Shown: piece by piece, positions 50,730-59,662 of the stretch | How the letters are laid out: every line of letters starts with the position of its first letter | Numbering within the stretch: position 1 is the stretch's first letter | Assembly (NCBI RefSeq): GCF_000718095.1 | Contig: NZ_JOEI01000003.1 | Span: forward strand, 62,001 to 126,000 | Source of the DNA: Streptomyces scopuliridis RB72 | GTDB lineage: Bacteria > Actinomycetota > Actinomycetes > Streptomycetales > Streptomycetaceae | Length of the DNA: 64,000 nt | Direction of reading: 5' to 3' | Notes under the pieces: model-generated | Seen by the model: only the letters and a program-made list of their open reading frames with translations | The model's database searches: none | Told to the model about the DNA's origin: nothing | Translations under genes and position numbers: made by a program

Positions 50730-53270
50730 CTACTCGCCGGGGTGGGCGAGTTCGATGTCGTGGCCGTCGACCCCGCGGCCGGTGACCGTCAGCGAGCCCG
50801 CCACCGGCGGGTAGCCGGTCGCGATGACCGTGTACTCACCCGAGTCCAGGTCGGCGAAGGCGTACGCCCCGTCCTCCCCGGTCGTCGCCGTCGCGACCAC
50901 GTTCCCGGCCGCGTCGACCAGCGTCACCCGGGCGTCGTGCGCCGGGCGGCGGGCCGCGCCGGCCCTGACCGTGCCCTGGACCAGGGCGCCGGAGAGGAGG
51001 ACCGCCTCGACACGGGTGACGCCCTGGCCGCCTATCTCCACCGGCAGGGCCAGCGGACGGTAGCCGGCGGCGTTCACCGCGACGGTCACATAACCGGGGA
51101 CCAGCTCACTGAAGCCGAACTCGCCCTGCTCGGACGACTTCCCGGTGGCCAGCACATCGCCGCGCACATCGGTCACGATCACCATCGCGCCCTCGATCGG
51201 GTACCCGCCGTCCGCGGCGCGCACGGCCCCGGTGAGGCCGCTCGTACCGGAGAGCAGGATGTCGTACGAGAGCGGTCCGTCCCCGACGACCACCGTGGAC
51301 GCCTGCGGCTGGAAGCCGTCGGCGGAGGCGATCAGTACGTACGAGCCGGCGCCCGGCGCGTCCAGGACATAGCCGCCGTCGGACTGGGCGACCGAGCGGG
51401 CCAGCTGCCGTCCGGCCAGGGAGATCAGGGTGATGGCGGCGCGGGGCACCGGCGTGCCCTCGGAACCGAGCACCACACCCTGTACGGCGGTGCCCGGCGC
51501 GGGTGCCGCGAACGACGTTTCAGCCGAGCCGGCTGTCATGGTCCCTCCAGAAGCCGCTGCCGTTCCGGACACCGCCGCCACGGGCGCCGCCGCCAGGGAC
51601 GGCGTCGTTTCGGACAGCGCGGGTATCGCGGCGGTCGTCGCGATCGGCGCGGCGGGGGCCGCGACCTCCGCCGTCTCACCGCCGGCCCGCGACTTCAGCG
51701 CGACCTCCTTGATGAACAGCGTCAGCAGCAGCGCGACCAGCGCGGCCGGTGCCGAGTAGAGGAAGACATCGCCGACGCCATGGCCGTACGCCACCTCCAT
51801 GACCTGCCGCATCGGGGCGGGCAGCGTGTCCAGGTTCGGGATGCCGCCGCCACCGGTGCCGCCGTGGCCGAGGGCCGCGCCCTGCGGGCCCAGGTCGGCC
51901 AGACCCTCCTTGACGTAGTGCGTGACCCGGTTGCCGAGCACCGCGCCCAGCGCCGAGACACCGACCGCACCGCCCAGCGAGCGGAAGAAGGTGACGGTGG
52001 AACTGGCGGCGCCGAGGTCCTCCGGGGAGACCTGGTTCTGTGTGCACAGGACCAGGTTCTGCATCATCATGCCGACGCCGAGACCCATCAGGGCCATATA
52101 GATCGCCATGTGCCAGTACGGGGTGTCGTACCGCAGGGTGCCCAGCAGCCCGAGCCCTGCCGTCACCAGCACACCACCGCTGACCAGCCAGATCTTCCAG
52201 CGTCCCGTCTTGGTGATGATCATGCCCGAGACGGTGGAGGAGACGAACAGGCCACCGATCATCGGGATCGTCATGACACCGGACATCGTCGGCGACTTGT
52301 CGCGGGCCAGCTGGAAGTACTGGCTGAAGAACACCGTGCCGGCGAACATCGCGATACCGACGAAGAGCGAGGCCAGCGAGGCCAGCGTGATCGTGCGGTT
52401 ACGGAAGAGCCGCAGTGGGATGATCGGCTCGCGCGCCTTCGACTCGACGAGGATGAACGCGGCGCCGAGCAGCACCGATCCGCCGACCATCGCGTACGAC
52501 TGCCACGAGATCCAGTCGTACTTGTTGCCCGCGAAGGTGACCCAGACCAGCAGCAGCGAGACGGCCGCGCTGATGAAGAAGGCTCCGAACCAGTCGACCT
52601 TGACCCCTTCGCGCTTGACGACCGGGAGCTTCAGGGTCTTCTGGAGCACGACCAGCGCGATGAAGGCGAACGGGACGCCCACGTAGAAGCACCAGCGCCA
52701 GCCCAGCCACGAGGTGTCGGTGATGACACCGCCGAGCAGCGGGCCGCCGACGGTGGCGACGGCGAAGGTCGCGCCGAGGTAGCCGCTGTACCGGCCCCGC
52801 TCGCGCGGCGCGATCATCGCGGCCATCACGATCTGGGCGAGGGCGGAGAGACCGCCGACGCCGATGCCCTGGACCACCCGGCAGGCGATCAGCATCCCGG
52901 CGCTCTGCGAGAGGCCGGCCACGATCGAGCCCGAGACATAGATGACCAGGGATATCTGAACCAGGAGCTTCTTGCTGAAGAGGTCGGAGAGCTTGCCCCA
53001 CAGCGGGGTGGTCGCCGTCATCGCCAGCAGCGACGCGGTCACCACCCAGGTGTAGGCGCTCTGTCCGCCGCCGAGGTCGGAGATGATCTCCGGCAGGGCG
53101 TTCGAGACGATCGTCGACGACAGGATCGCGACGAACATGCCCAGAAGCAGCCCGGAGAGCGCCTCCATGATCTGACGGTGTGTCATCGGCGCACCGCTCG
53201 CGGAGGCGGGGGCGCCGCCTCCGCGCTTGGCGTGGCCGCCCCGCACACCCGCTGGTGTGGTCGTAGCCAT
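50730..53270 (-). CDS. MFS (DHA2) transporter fused to three CarboxypepD_reg-like domains
   Basis: An 846-residue protein. Residues 25-540 are a 14-span DHA2 transporter (SGLLLGMFVAILSSTIVSNA, TTPLWGKLSDLFSKKLLVQI, GATFAVATVGGPLLGGVITD). Residues about 600-846 hold three beta-sandwich repeats of about 75 residues (VQGVVLGSEGTPVPRAAITL; LTGAVRAADGGYPIEGAMVI; VQGTVRAGAARRPAHDARVT). The C-terminus after an even number of spans should be cytoplasmic, unusual for such domains. AAGGAATTCA precedes the start. The MarR gene is 13 bases upstream. Confidence 0.88.
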   Translation of the reverse strand: MATTTPAGVRGGHAKRGGGAPASASGAPMTHRQIMEALSGLLLGMFVAILSSTIVSNALPEIISDLGGGQSAYTWVVTASLLAMTATTPLWGKLSDLFSKKLLVQISLVIYVSGSIVAGLSQSAGMLIACRVVQGIGVGGLSALAQIVMAAMIAPRERGRYSGYLGATFAVATVGGPLLGGVITDTSWLGWRWCFYVGVPFAFIALVVLQKTLKLPVVKREGVKVDWFGAFFISAAVSLLLVWVTFAGNKYDWISWQSYAMVGGSVLLGAAFILVESKAREPIIPLRLFRNRTITLASLASLFVGIAMFAGTVFFSQYFQLARDKSPTMSGVMTIPMIGGLFVSSTVSGMIITKTGRWKIWLVSGGVLVTAGLGLLGTLRYDTPYWHMAIYMALMGLGVGMMMQNLVLCTQNQVSPEDLGAASSTVTFFRSLGGAVGVSALGAVLGNRVTHYVKEGLADLGPQGAALGHGGTGGGGIPNLDTLPAPMRQVMEVAYGHGVGDVFLYSAPAALVALLLTLFIKEVALKSRAGGETAEVAAPAAPIATTAAIPALSETTPSLAAAPVAAVSGTAAASGGTMTAGSAETSFAAPAPGTAVQGVVLGSEGTPVPRAAITLISLAGRQLARSVAQSDGGYVLDAPGAGSYVLIASADGFQPQASTVVVGDGPLSYDILLSGTSGLTGAVRAADGGYPIEGAMVIVTDVRGDVLATGKSSEQGEFGFSELVPGYVTVAVNAAGYRPLALPVEIGGQGVTRVEAVLLSGALVQGTVRAGAARRPAHDARVTLVDAAGNVVATATTGEDGAYAFADLDSGEYTVIATGYPPVAGSLTVTGRGVDGHDIELAHPGE

Positions 53271-53283
53271 TGAATTCCTTGTC

Positions 53284-53769
53284 TTACGTTTCTTGCCGCA
53301 TGGGTGTACGGGTGTACGAATCGTGGTAACGCCAGTCCCGGCAGTCGCCGAAGCTGCTGCGCAGCCGCTCCAGCATCGTCACCAGCTGCCCGACCTCGTC
53401 GTCGGTCCAGTCGTCGAGCGTGCGCGCGAACATCTCGGTCGTCCGCCGGGCGAGCTCGTCGATCAGCTCCGCGCCCGCCGGCGTGAGCCGCAGGATGCGT
53501 GAGCGCTTGTCCGCGGGGTCCGGGGACCGCTCGATCCAGCCGCGCTCGGCGGCATGGGCGACATGTCTGCTGGTCACCGACATGTCGACGGCGAGCAGCT
53601 CGGCGAGGCGGCTCATCCGCATCTCGCCGTGGCGGTCGAGCAGGGTCAGTACGGCGGCCGTGCCGGCCGGGCACTCGGCGGGCAGGATGCGCGCCAGCCC
53701 TCGTTTGACGGCGCCGATGGCACTGAGCTGTCGGGCCAGTTCCGCGTACTGACTCTGTGCTGCGGCCAT
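53284..53769 (-). CDS. MarR-family repressor
   Basis: A 161-residue regulator with a MarR winged helix: AAVLTLLDRHGEMRMSRLAE, LLAVDMSVTSRHVAHAAERG, SPDPADKRSRILRLTPAGAE. GGGAGGG lies 4 bases before ATG 53769; longer starts read into the operator. It begins an operon with the MFS fusion gene, the common arrangement for an autoregulated drug pump. Confidence 0.9.
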   Translation of the reverse strand: MAAAQSQYAELARQLSAIGAVKRGLARILPAECPAGTAAVLTLLDRHGEMRMSRLAELLAVDMSVTSRHVAHAAERGWIERSPDPADKRSRILRLTPAGAELIDELARRTTEMFARTLDDWTDDEVGQLVTMLERLRSSFGDCRDWRYHDSYTRTPMRQET

Positions 53770-53787
53770 GGGCCCTCCCGACATCTT

Positions 53788-53802
53788 GTTGCTTAGAGCA
53801 AC
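53788..53802. promoter_or_regulatory. MarR operator palindrome
   Basis: GTTGC-TTAGA-GCAAC lies 19 bases before the MarR start, in the expected leader position, and the half-site GGTTGC recurs near 53825. Binding by the adjacent MarR protein is inferred. Confidence 0.65.
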
Positions 53803-54085
53803 CATAGAACCATAGAAGCCGTTGGTTGCTGCAGGCAAACGAAAACGGGCTGAGTGGAGTAAAGGAACCCAAAAGGCTTCGCATGGCCGAGGTCAATGCC
53901 CGGCGCGGGGGCTGTCCGTCCTGGCAAAGGGAGCACCGGTCGGCCCGGCAAGGGGAGCGATCGGCCCGGCAAGGGGAGCGGTCGACCTGGCAAAGGGGGG
54001 CGTATCAGTCGGCGGGCAGCGCCATATCAGTCAGCGTCGGGCCCGGCGTTGGACGGGGTCCGCGCGTTCGCTAGGGTCCTGGCGT

Positions 54086-54295
54086 ATGGCACACAATCCC
54101 CATGCCCCGCAGGGCCCCGAGGGCAATCCCGACCCCGCGGGCAGCACCCAGATGTTCCGTGCGTTCGTCGACGACGGCGAGCCGCAGCGCCGGCAGGCGC
54201 CGCCTCAGCAGAGCGGGCCGAAGGCCGGAGTGATCGTCGGCGTTGTCGCGGCCGTCGTGGTCCTGGCCGTGGTGGCCTGGCTGGCCTTCGCCTGA
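54086..54295 (+). CDS. Small tail-anchored protein
   Basis: A 69-residue protein. A polar Pro/Gln/Gly-rich N-terminal part (NPHAPQGPEGNPDPAGSTQM, RAFVDDGEPQRRQAPPQQSG) is followed by one hydrophobic C-terminal helix (AGVIVGVVAAVVVLAVVAWL). The preceding 150 bases contain near-tandem copies of CGGCCCGGCAAGGGGAGCG and no gene. Conserved-looking but of unknown function. Confidence 0.65.
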   Translation: MAHNPHAPQGPEGNPDPAGSTQMFRAFVDDGEPQRRQAPPQQSGPKAGVIVGVVAAVVVLAVVAWLAFA

Positions 54296-54315
54296 CCCGG
54301 TCCGGTCGTTTCCGA

Positions 54316-54358
54316 ACCCCGCCCGCGACATCGCCCGAGAACGGGCGAGGGGCGGGGT
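54316..54358. terminator. Two-stage hairpin between converging genes
   Basis: ACCCCGCCC (54316-54324) pairs with GGGCGGGGT (54350-54358), and an inner CGCCCG/CGGGCG stem lies within. It sits between the small protein gene and the end of the sigma factor gene at 54368. Confidence 0.7.
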
Positions 54359-54367
54359 CCGCGGGCC

Positions 54368-55234
54368 TCAGTCCGAGATCAGCCCTTCCCGCAGCTGCGC
54401 GAGCGTACGGGTCAGCAGCCGCGAGACATGCATCTGGGAGATGCCCACCTCTTCGCCGATCTGCGACTGGGTCATGTTCGCGAAGAACCGGAGCATGATG
54501 ATCTGCCGCTCGCGGGGCGGCAGTTTGGCCAGGAGCGGCTTGAGCGACTCGCGGTACTCGACGCCCTCCAGCGCCATGTCCTCGTAGCCGAGCCGGTCCG
54601 CGAGCGAGCCCTCCCCGCCGTCGTCCTCCGGAGAGGGCGAGTCCAGCGAGGACGCGGTGTACGCGTTGCCGACCGCGAGGCCGTCGACCACGTCCTCCTC
54701 CGACACGCCCAGTACGGCGGCGAGTTCGGGGACGGTCGGCGAGCGGTCCAGCTTCTGCGCCAGCTCGTCGCTGGCCTTCGTCAGCGCGAGACGCAGCTCC
54801 TGGAGCCGGCGCGGCACCCGCACCGACCAGGAAGTGTCCCGGAAGAACCGTTTGATCTCGCCGACGACGGTCGGCATCGCGAACGTCGGGAATTCCACGC
54901 CGCGTTCGCAGTCGAACCGGTCGATCGCCTTGATCAGGCCGATCGTGCCGACCTGGACGATGTCCTCCATCGGCTCGTTACGGCTGCGGAACCGGGCCGC
55001 CGCGTACCGCACCAGCGGCAGATTCAGCTCGATGAGGGTGTCACGTACGTAGGTGCGCTCCGGGCTGTCCTGATCCAGCACGGCGAGCCGCAGGAACAGG
55101 GAGCGGGACAGAGTGCGGGTGTCGATGGCTTCCGGCTGGGACACACGCGGCTGGACCACGTGGTCGAGAGCATCGGGCGCGGGAGCGCTCTTTGTGAGCG
55201 TGAGCACCTTCGAGCTGCCCTGTTCTACGGACAT
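54368..55234 (-). CDS. sigN: SigF/SigB-type sigma factor (SigN-like)
   Basis: A 288-residue group 3 sigma factor. Region 2 ([40 protein letters not shown]), region 3 (LALTKASDELAQKLDRSPTV) and region 4 ([40 protein letters not shown]) are complete. It is a close paralogue of the next upstream gene. In S. coelicolor, sigN and sigF are neighbours used in differentiation and stress; the symbol is by that recalled synteny. No anti-sigma gene is adjacent. Confidence 0.85.
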   Translation of the reverse strand: MSVEQGSSKVLTLTKSAPAPDALDHVVQPRVSQPEAIDTRTLSRSLFLRLAVLDQDSPERTYVRDTLIELNLPLVRYAAARFRSRNEPMEDIVQVGTIGLIKAIDRFDCERGVEFPTFAMPTVVGEIKRFFRDTSWSVRVPRRLQELRLALTKASDELAQKLDRSPTVPELAAVLGVSEEDVVDGLAVGNAYTASSLDSPSPEDDGGEGSLADRLGYEDMALEGVEYRESLKPLLAKLPPRERQIIMLRFFANMTQSQIGEEVGISQMHVSRLLTRTLAQLREGLISD

Positions 55235-55468
55235 GCCACCCCCTTGAGGTCGCGGACGGTCGCGTCGGCCGCTCCCGTCGGTGGAACGCAGCCTCCACCT
55301 GAATACCGGCGCCGGGACTGCGGCAAACGCGGTTCCAGCAGAATGTCACATGTCGGCAACACGCTGTAGTGACATGTCGACAAGTAAGCGCTGAATCCGC
55401 CCTGGAAAGAGGGGGTGTGGGGCTTTTCGGACCGCGAAGAGGAGTCGAAGCGGGTCTACCCCTGAGAG

Positions 55469-56299
55469 TTACGACTCGATCCGATTTGCGGATCGCAGCC
55501 GGGCAAAACTTCTGGCCAGAAGCCTTGACACATGCATCTGGGAAACCCCCAATTCCTGACTGATCTGTGACTGCGTCAGGTTGTTGTAATAGCGCAGCAT
55601 CAGGATCCGCTGCTCCCTCTCGGGCAGTTGTACGAGCAGATGCCGCACCAGATCGCGGTGCTCGACCCCGGCCAGCGCCGGGTCCTCGTAACCGAGCCTG
55701 TCCAGCAGGCCCGGCAGCCCGTCGCCCTCCTGGGCGGCCTCCAGTGAGGTCGCGTGGTACGAGCGCCCCGCCTCGATACAGGCCAGTACCTCGTCCTCGG
55801 AGATCTTCAGCCGCTCGGCGATCTCGGCGGTCGTGGGGGAACGGCCGTGCGCCGTCGTCAGGTCCTCGGTCGCGCCGGTGACCTGTACCCACAGCTCGTG
55901 CAGCCGACGCGGGACATGGACCGTCCGCACATTGTCCCGAAAGTAGCGTTTGATCTCGCCGACGACGGTCGGCATCGCGAACGTGGGGAACTGCACCCCG
56001 CGGTCCGGGTCGAACCTGTCGATGGCGTTGATCAGACCGATCGTGCCGACCTGGACGACATCCTCCATGGGCTCGTTGCGGCTGCGGAACCGGGCCGCCG
56101 CGTACCGCACCAGCGGCAGATTCGCCTCGATGAGCGCTCCGCGTACGCGGGTGTGTTCCTCGCTGCCCGGCTCAAGCTCCTTCAGTTCGGCGAAGAGGAC
56201 CTGGGTCAGTGCCCTGGTGTCCGCGCCCCGGCTCTGCGACGTGGGGCGGGGCTCGGTCTCGATCTGGGGCAGCAGTTGAGGCGTAGTACTGGCCGGCAC
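55469..56299 (-). CDS. sigF: SigF-type sigma factor
   Basis: A 276-residue sigma factor with the same regions as its neighbour ([80 protein letters not shown]). Its N-terminus [12 protein letters not shown] matches my memory of Streptomyces SigF, the late spore-specific sigma factor. It is 234 bases upstream of the sigN-like gene in the same direction; that gap looks like a separate promoter region. Such factors are normally released by anti-sigma factors encoded elsewhere. Confidence 0.85.
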   Translation of the reverse strand: MPASTTPQLLPQIETEPRPTSQSRGADTRALTQVLFAELKELEPGSEEHTRVRGALIEANLPLVRYAAARFRSRNEPMEDVVQVGTIGLINAIDRFDPDRGVQFPTFAMPTVVGEIKRYFRDNVRTVHVPRRLHELWVQVTGATEDLTTAHGRSPTTAEIAERLKISEDEVLACIEAGRSYHATSLEAAQEGDGLPGLLDRLGYEDPALAGVEHRDLVRHLLVQLPEREQRILMLRYYNNLTQSQISQELGVSQMHVSRLLARSFARLRSANRIES

Positions 56300-56435
56300 G
56301 GTGACGCCACCCCTTTGCGGTCGACTACGTCAACTCATCCGTCAAAAGCGGTCATAGCATCACAAGACATGTCCACTGTGTGCAAGCACCTGAAAAAACC
56401 GTGTTGACGGCAAAATGGAGCAATAAACCTCAAAA

Positions 56436-56460
56436 GCCCCACACCGAATGGGTGCGGGGC
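56436..56460. terminator. Hairpin after the Dabb gene
   Basis: GCCCC and CACC pair with GGTG and GGGGC (one A-C mismatch) around a GAATG-type loop, 16 bases past the end of the minus-strand Dabb gene. Confidence 0.55.
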
Positions 56461-56475
56461 GAGGAGGCGGACGGC

Positions 56476-56769
56476 TCAGAACTCGTAGTCGGCGATCACC
56501 CGGGTGGCGAATTCACGCCACTGCGCGACGCCCGCCTGGTGCGCCGGATGGTCCAGATAGCGCTGGAGCGCATCGCGGTCGGAGACGGCCGAGTTGATGG
56601 CGAAGTCATAGGCGATCGGGCGGTCGGTGATGTTCCAGGCGCACTCCCAGAACTCCACCTCGGGCACCTGCCCGCCGAGCTCCTTGAAGGCCTCCGCCCC
56701 CGCGACGACGCGCGGCTCGTCGCGCGAGACACCCTCATTGAGCTTGAAGAGGACCAGGTGGCGGATCAC
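56476..56769 (-). CDS. Dabb-family (stress-responsive A/B barrel) protein
   Basis: A 97-residue ferredoxin-like-fold protein. MIRHLVLFKLNEGVSRDEPR opens it; FWECAWNITDRPIAYDFAIN and LQRYLDHPAHQAGVAQWREF are the usual Dabb strands and helices. GTG 56769 has AAGGAGT upstream. Dabb proteins form dimeric barrels, some enzymatic; function here unknown. Confidence 0.85.
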   Translation of the reverse strand: MIRHLVLFKLNEGVSRDEPRVVAGAEAFKELGGQVPEVEFWECAWNITDRPIAYDFAINSAVSDRDALQRYLDHPAHQAGVAQWREFATRVIADYEF

Positions 56770-56836
56770 GGGCACTCCTTGGAGGACGCGGAGGAGAGAG
56801 GGAGGGAGCGCGGACCGGTCCGTGGCTGAATGTCGG

Positions 56837-57001
56837 TCAGTTGATGAGCTCGGACATGAACTCGCCGACACCTTGGGCGGCGCTCGAAATGCCCTCGAAC
56901 CCTACCTGGACAAGATCGGCGGCCCGGGCAGGCGACGTGATGATCGTGTACAGCACGAAAACGGCGACCGCGTACAGCACGATCTTTCTCGCTTGCCCCA
57001 T
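56837..57001 (-). CDS. Short membrane or secreted peptide
   Basis: A 54-residue product (MGQARKIVLYAVAVFVLYTI, then TSPARAADLVQVGFEGISSA). One hydrophobic helix follows a basic start; ARA-AD could be a signal cleavage site. GGAGGAAGC precedes ATG 57001. Small, conserved-looking, unrecognised. A longer frame upstream has poor composition. Confidence 0.6.
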   Translation of the reverse strand: MGQARKIVLYAVAVFVLYTIITSPARAADLVQVGFEGISSAAQGVGEFMSELIN

Positions 57002-57130
57002 CCGCCGCTTCCTCCCCTGTCTCCCCAGTGCGGTCGCGCGTGAGTCTAACCGTATGAACGCCTGTGCCCAGCGGTCGTTCTCCCGCACCGCTCCGGTCCC
57101 GGACGCCGGACTTCCTGGCCCATACATGCC

Positions 57131-57165
57131 GGAAGGGCCCCGGCGCACTGCGCCGGGGCCCTTCC
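57131..57165 (-). terminator. 17-bp perfect hairpin after tRNA-Ser(CGA)
   Basis: GGAAGGGCCCCGGCGCA and its exact complement around a single C, 6 bases beyond the 3' end of the minus-strand tRNA. Confidence 0.85.
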
Positions 57166-57170
57166 AAGAG

Positions 57171-57255
57171 CGGTAGCGGAGGGATTTGAACCCTCGGTGA
57201 GTTTCCCCACACTCGCTTTCGAGGCGAGCTCCTTCGGCCGCTCGGACACGCTACC
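57171..57255 (-). tRNA. tRNA-Ser (anticodon CGA)
   Basis: An 85-nt class II tRNA on the minus strand. Acceptor GGTAGCG pairs with CGCTACC at the ends; the anticodon loop CTCGAAA gives CGA; a long variable arm and T-arm GAGGG-TTCAAAT-CCCTC follow; discriminator G. No CCA encoded. Confidence 0.97.
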
Positions 57256-57356
57256 GAGAGAGAGCTTAGCCCAAGGTGTGCCGTGCTCCGAAATCGATAT
57301 CCCGAGAGCGGCCCGAAAGCCGCCGGATGGCTGGTCAGCGGCTGCCGGACGACCGG

Positions 57357-57839
57357 TCAGCGATCCCGGAAGAACGACGTCAGCAGCTCGGAGCACTCCT
57401 CCGCGAGCACCCCGTGGATTACCTCGGGCCGGTGGTTGAGCCGCCGGTCCCGTACGACATCCCAGAGCGAGCCGGCCGCCCCCGCCTTCTCGTCGAGCGC
57501 GCCGAACACCACGCGGTCCAGCCGGGACTGGACGATCGCGCCCGCGCACATCGTGCACGGCTCCAGGGTCACGACCAGCGTGCACTCCGTGAGCCGCCAG
57601 GCTCCGAGCTTCCCGGCGGCCCTGCGGATCGCCAGGATCTCCGCATGTGCCGTCGGGTCGCCCGTGGCCTCGCGTTCGTTGTGGCCCGTGGCGAGCACCG
57701 TGCCGTCCGGGGACAGCACGACGGCGCCGACCGGTACATCACCGGACAGGGCAGCCCGTGCCGCCTCCTCCAGGGCAAGGCGCATGGCCGCCCGCCACGG
57801 TGCGCGTACCGGATCGGGCGCGGGGTCGTGCCGGATCAC
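57357..57839 (-). CDS. tadA: tRNA adenosine(34) deaminase TadA
   Basis: A 160-residue zinc deaminase converting A34 to inosine in tRNA-Arg(ACG). HAE (in DPTAHAEILAIRRAAG) gives the zinc His and catalytic Glu; PCTMC gives the two zinc Cys. ALSGDVPVGAVVLSPDGTVL is the TadA fold start. GTG 57839 overlaps the stop of the partner gene (TAGTG), so the two are coupled. Its substrate tRNA gene lies in the same window at 32486. Confidence 0.93.
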   Translation of the reverse strand: MIRHDPAPDPVRAPWRAAMRLALEEAARAALSGDVPVGAVVLSPDGTVLATGHNEREATGDPTAHAEILAIRRAAGKLGAWRLTECTLVVTLEPCTMCAGAIVQSRLDRVVFGALDEKAGAAGSLWDVVRDRRLNHRPEVIHGVLAEECSELLTSFFRDR

Positions 57840-58375
57840 TATCGGACGGTCTCCAGCACCTCGGCGGCTCCCAGAGCCTCCGCGATCTCGGCCATCGCGT
57901 CGGAATCCAGCGCCAGCAGATCGGCCTCGGACAGGCCGAGGTCGGTGAGAATCTCGCGGTCGCCGACGGCTCCCGCGGGCACGGTCTCCCCGTTCTTCAC
58001 GGGAATGTCCTCTTCCTCCTCGTCGTTCTCGTCCGGTTCGCCGTCCTCCGTACCGTCGAGGTCCAGCGTGTCCAAGTCGTCGGCCGGGTCGTCGTCGTCC
58101 CTGCCGAGCAGTTCATCAATGAGGATCTCCCCGTACGAGGAGCGTGCGGCCGCGGCCGCGTCGGAGACGTAGATGCGAGGGTCTTCCTCGCCCTCCACGC
58201 GGAGGATGCCGAACCAGGCATCCTCCTGCTCGATAAACACGAGCACCGTGTCCTCGTCCACCGAGGCTTCGCGGGCCAAGTCGGTCAGGTCCGACAAGGT
58301 CTCCACATCGTCGAGCTCTGTGTCGCTCGCTTCCCACCCGTCTTCGGTGCGCGCGAGCAGTGCGGCGAAGTACAC
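57839..58375 (-). CDS. TadA-associated protein
   Basis: A 178-residue acidic protein found before tadA in many actinobacteria. MYFAALLARTEDGWEASDTE, TVLVFIEQEDAWFGILRVEG and IYVSDAAAAARSSYGEILID form the folded part. A very acidic stretch (DDDDPADD, DENDEEEED) links to a helical C-terminus (LGLSEADLLALDSDAMAEIA). Its stop overlaps the tadA start. Exact role unknown; a binding partner of TadA is plausible. Confidence 0.85.
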   Translation of the reverse strand: MYFAALLARTEDGWEASDTELDDVETLSDLTDLAREASVDEDTVLVFIEQEDAWFGILRVEGEEDPRIYVSDAAAAARSSYGEILIDELLGRDDDDPADDLDTLDLDGTEDGEPDENDEEEEDIPVKNGETVPAGAVGDREILTDLGLSEADLLALDSDAMAEIAEALGAAEVLETVR

Positions 58376-58599
58376 CGTGACTCTCCCACTGGTCAGAGGT
58401 GTGACGATCCGGCGGTGCGCTGGTCTGCCCCGCCCACTCGGAATCGTGGCAGAAACGAACGCTTCGCGAGAGGTCTTCCACCGTTGCGTCGTCGGGCCAT
58501 TTTATTAGGCCCCTGTTCGGCCCCGGGCGCCGGATGCCTTCCATGAGCATGCGGGACGGACGTGACGTACGTCGCGCGCCGGGCGCGGCTATCGGCCGG

Positions 58600-58824
58600 T
58601 CACCACCGGAACGTACGCATCCGCATCTGCTGACGCATCCGCGCCGCGCGGGCCTGCCGCGGTTTCACGCGCTCGCGCAGCGCCTTGGCCTCGTTCAGCT
58701 CCCGCAGGAACTGCGCGCGCCGCCGACGGCGCTCCGCCTCGCTCTCCTGCGCGTCGTCCTGACTGTCCGCCCGGGCCTCCGCCTCGGCGCGCTGATCCCG
58801 GCCTTCCCGGTCCTCGTCCGGCAT
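58600..58824 (-). CDS. Small charged helical protein
   Basis: A 74-residue protein, acidic at the start ([20 protein letters not shown]) and very basic afterwards ([40 protein letters not shown]). It would form one long helix. It is divergent from upp. Such proteins are conserved beside upp in Streptomyces as I recall; function unknown. Confidence 0.65.
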   Translation of the reverse strand: MPDEDREGRDQRAEAEARADSQDDAQESEAERRRRRAQFLRELNEAKALRERVKPRQARAARMRQQMRMRTFRW

Positions 58825-58964
58825 GGAAGCGTCACCACCTCAGGCTGCTCACTCGGCTCCGGGGTCGTACCGGGGCCTTCTCACACCTTCCCTCGCTGAC
58901 CGGGGTTGATGCCAGCCGGGCGGTGGCAGCGCGTACAGCCTTGGCCCCCGGTTACTGTGTCGCC

Positions 58965-59600
58965 ATGCGGATTCATGTCGTCGACCACCCGCTGGTGGCG
59001 CACAAACTCACCACGCTGCGCGATCGGCGCACCGACTCCCCGACCTTCCGGCGCCTCGCCGACGAACTGGTCACCCTGCTGGCGTACGAGGCCACCCGGG
59101 ACGTTCGGACGGAACAGGTCGACATCCAGACACCGGTGACGGGCACGACGGGCGTGAAGCTCTCGTATCCGCGCCCGCTGGTGGTCCCGATCCTCCGGGC
59201 CGGCCTCGGCATGCTGGACGGCATGGTGCGGCTGCTGCCGACCGCGGAGGTGGGCTTCCTCGGGATGATCCGCGACGAGGAGACCCTTCAGGCGTCCACG
59301 TACGCGAACCGTATGCCCGAGGACCTCTCGGGGCGCCAGGTGTATGTGCTCGACCCCATGCTGGCGACCGGCGGCACGCTGGTCGCGGCGATCCGCGAGC
59401 TGATCAAGCGCGGCGCGGACGATGTGACCGCGGTCGTCCTGCTCGCGGCGCCCGAGGGCGTCGAGGTGATGGAGCGCGAGCTCGCGGGCACGCCGGTGAC
59501 GGTCGTCACGGCGGCGGTCGATGAGCGCCTCAACGAGAACGGCTACATCGTGCCGGGTCTCGGCGACGCGGGCGACCGTATGTACGGGACGGCCGAGTAG
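58965..59600 (+). CDS. upp: Uracil phosphoribosyltransferase
   Basis: A 211-residue salvage enzyme making UMP from uracil and [24 protein letters not shown] is the family start, [20 protein letters not shown] follows, the PRPP loop reads [11 protein letters not shown], and the uracil-binding end is [20 protein letters not shown]. Full length. ATG 58965 is the only sensible start. Ends at a strong hairpin. Confidence 0.96.
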   Translation: MRIHVVDHPLVAHKLTTLRDRRTDSPTFRRLADELVTLLAYEATRDVRTEQVDIQTPVTGTTGVKLSYPRPLVVPILRAGLGMLDGMVRLLPTAEVGFLGMIRDEETLQASTYANRMPEDLSGRQVYVLDPMLATGGTLVAAIRELIKRGADDVTAVVLLAAPEGVEVMERELAGTPVTVVTAAVDERLNENGYIVPGLGDAGDRMYGTAE

Positions 59601-59610
59601 GACATTCCTT

Positions 59611-59645
59611 GGGCCCCGGTTCGCGCGGCAGGCGAACCGGGGCCC
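59611..59645 (+). terminator. Hairpin after upp
   Basis: GGGCCCCGGTTCGC pairs perfectly with GCGAACCGGGGCCC across 7 bases, 10 bases after the upp stop; it also faces the end of the converging LytR_C gene. Confidence 0.85.
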
Positions 59646-59662
59646 ACAAGAAGGTACGGCGG

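Noticed and set aside
50742..53273. An 843-codon open frame opposite the MFS fusion gene
   Set aside because: It is Arg/Asp/Gly-rich shadow sequence; the minus strand has clear transporter segments.
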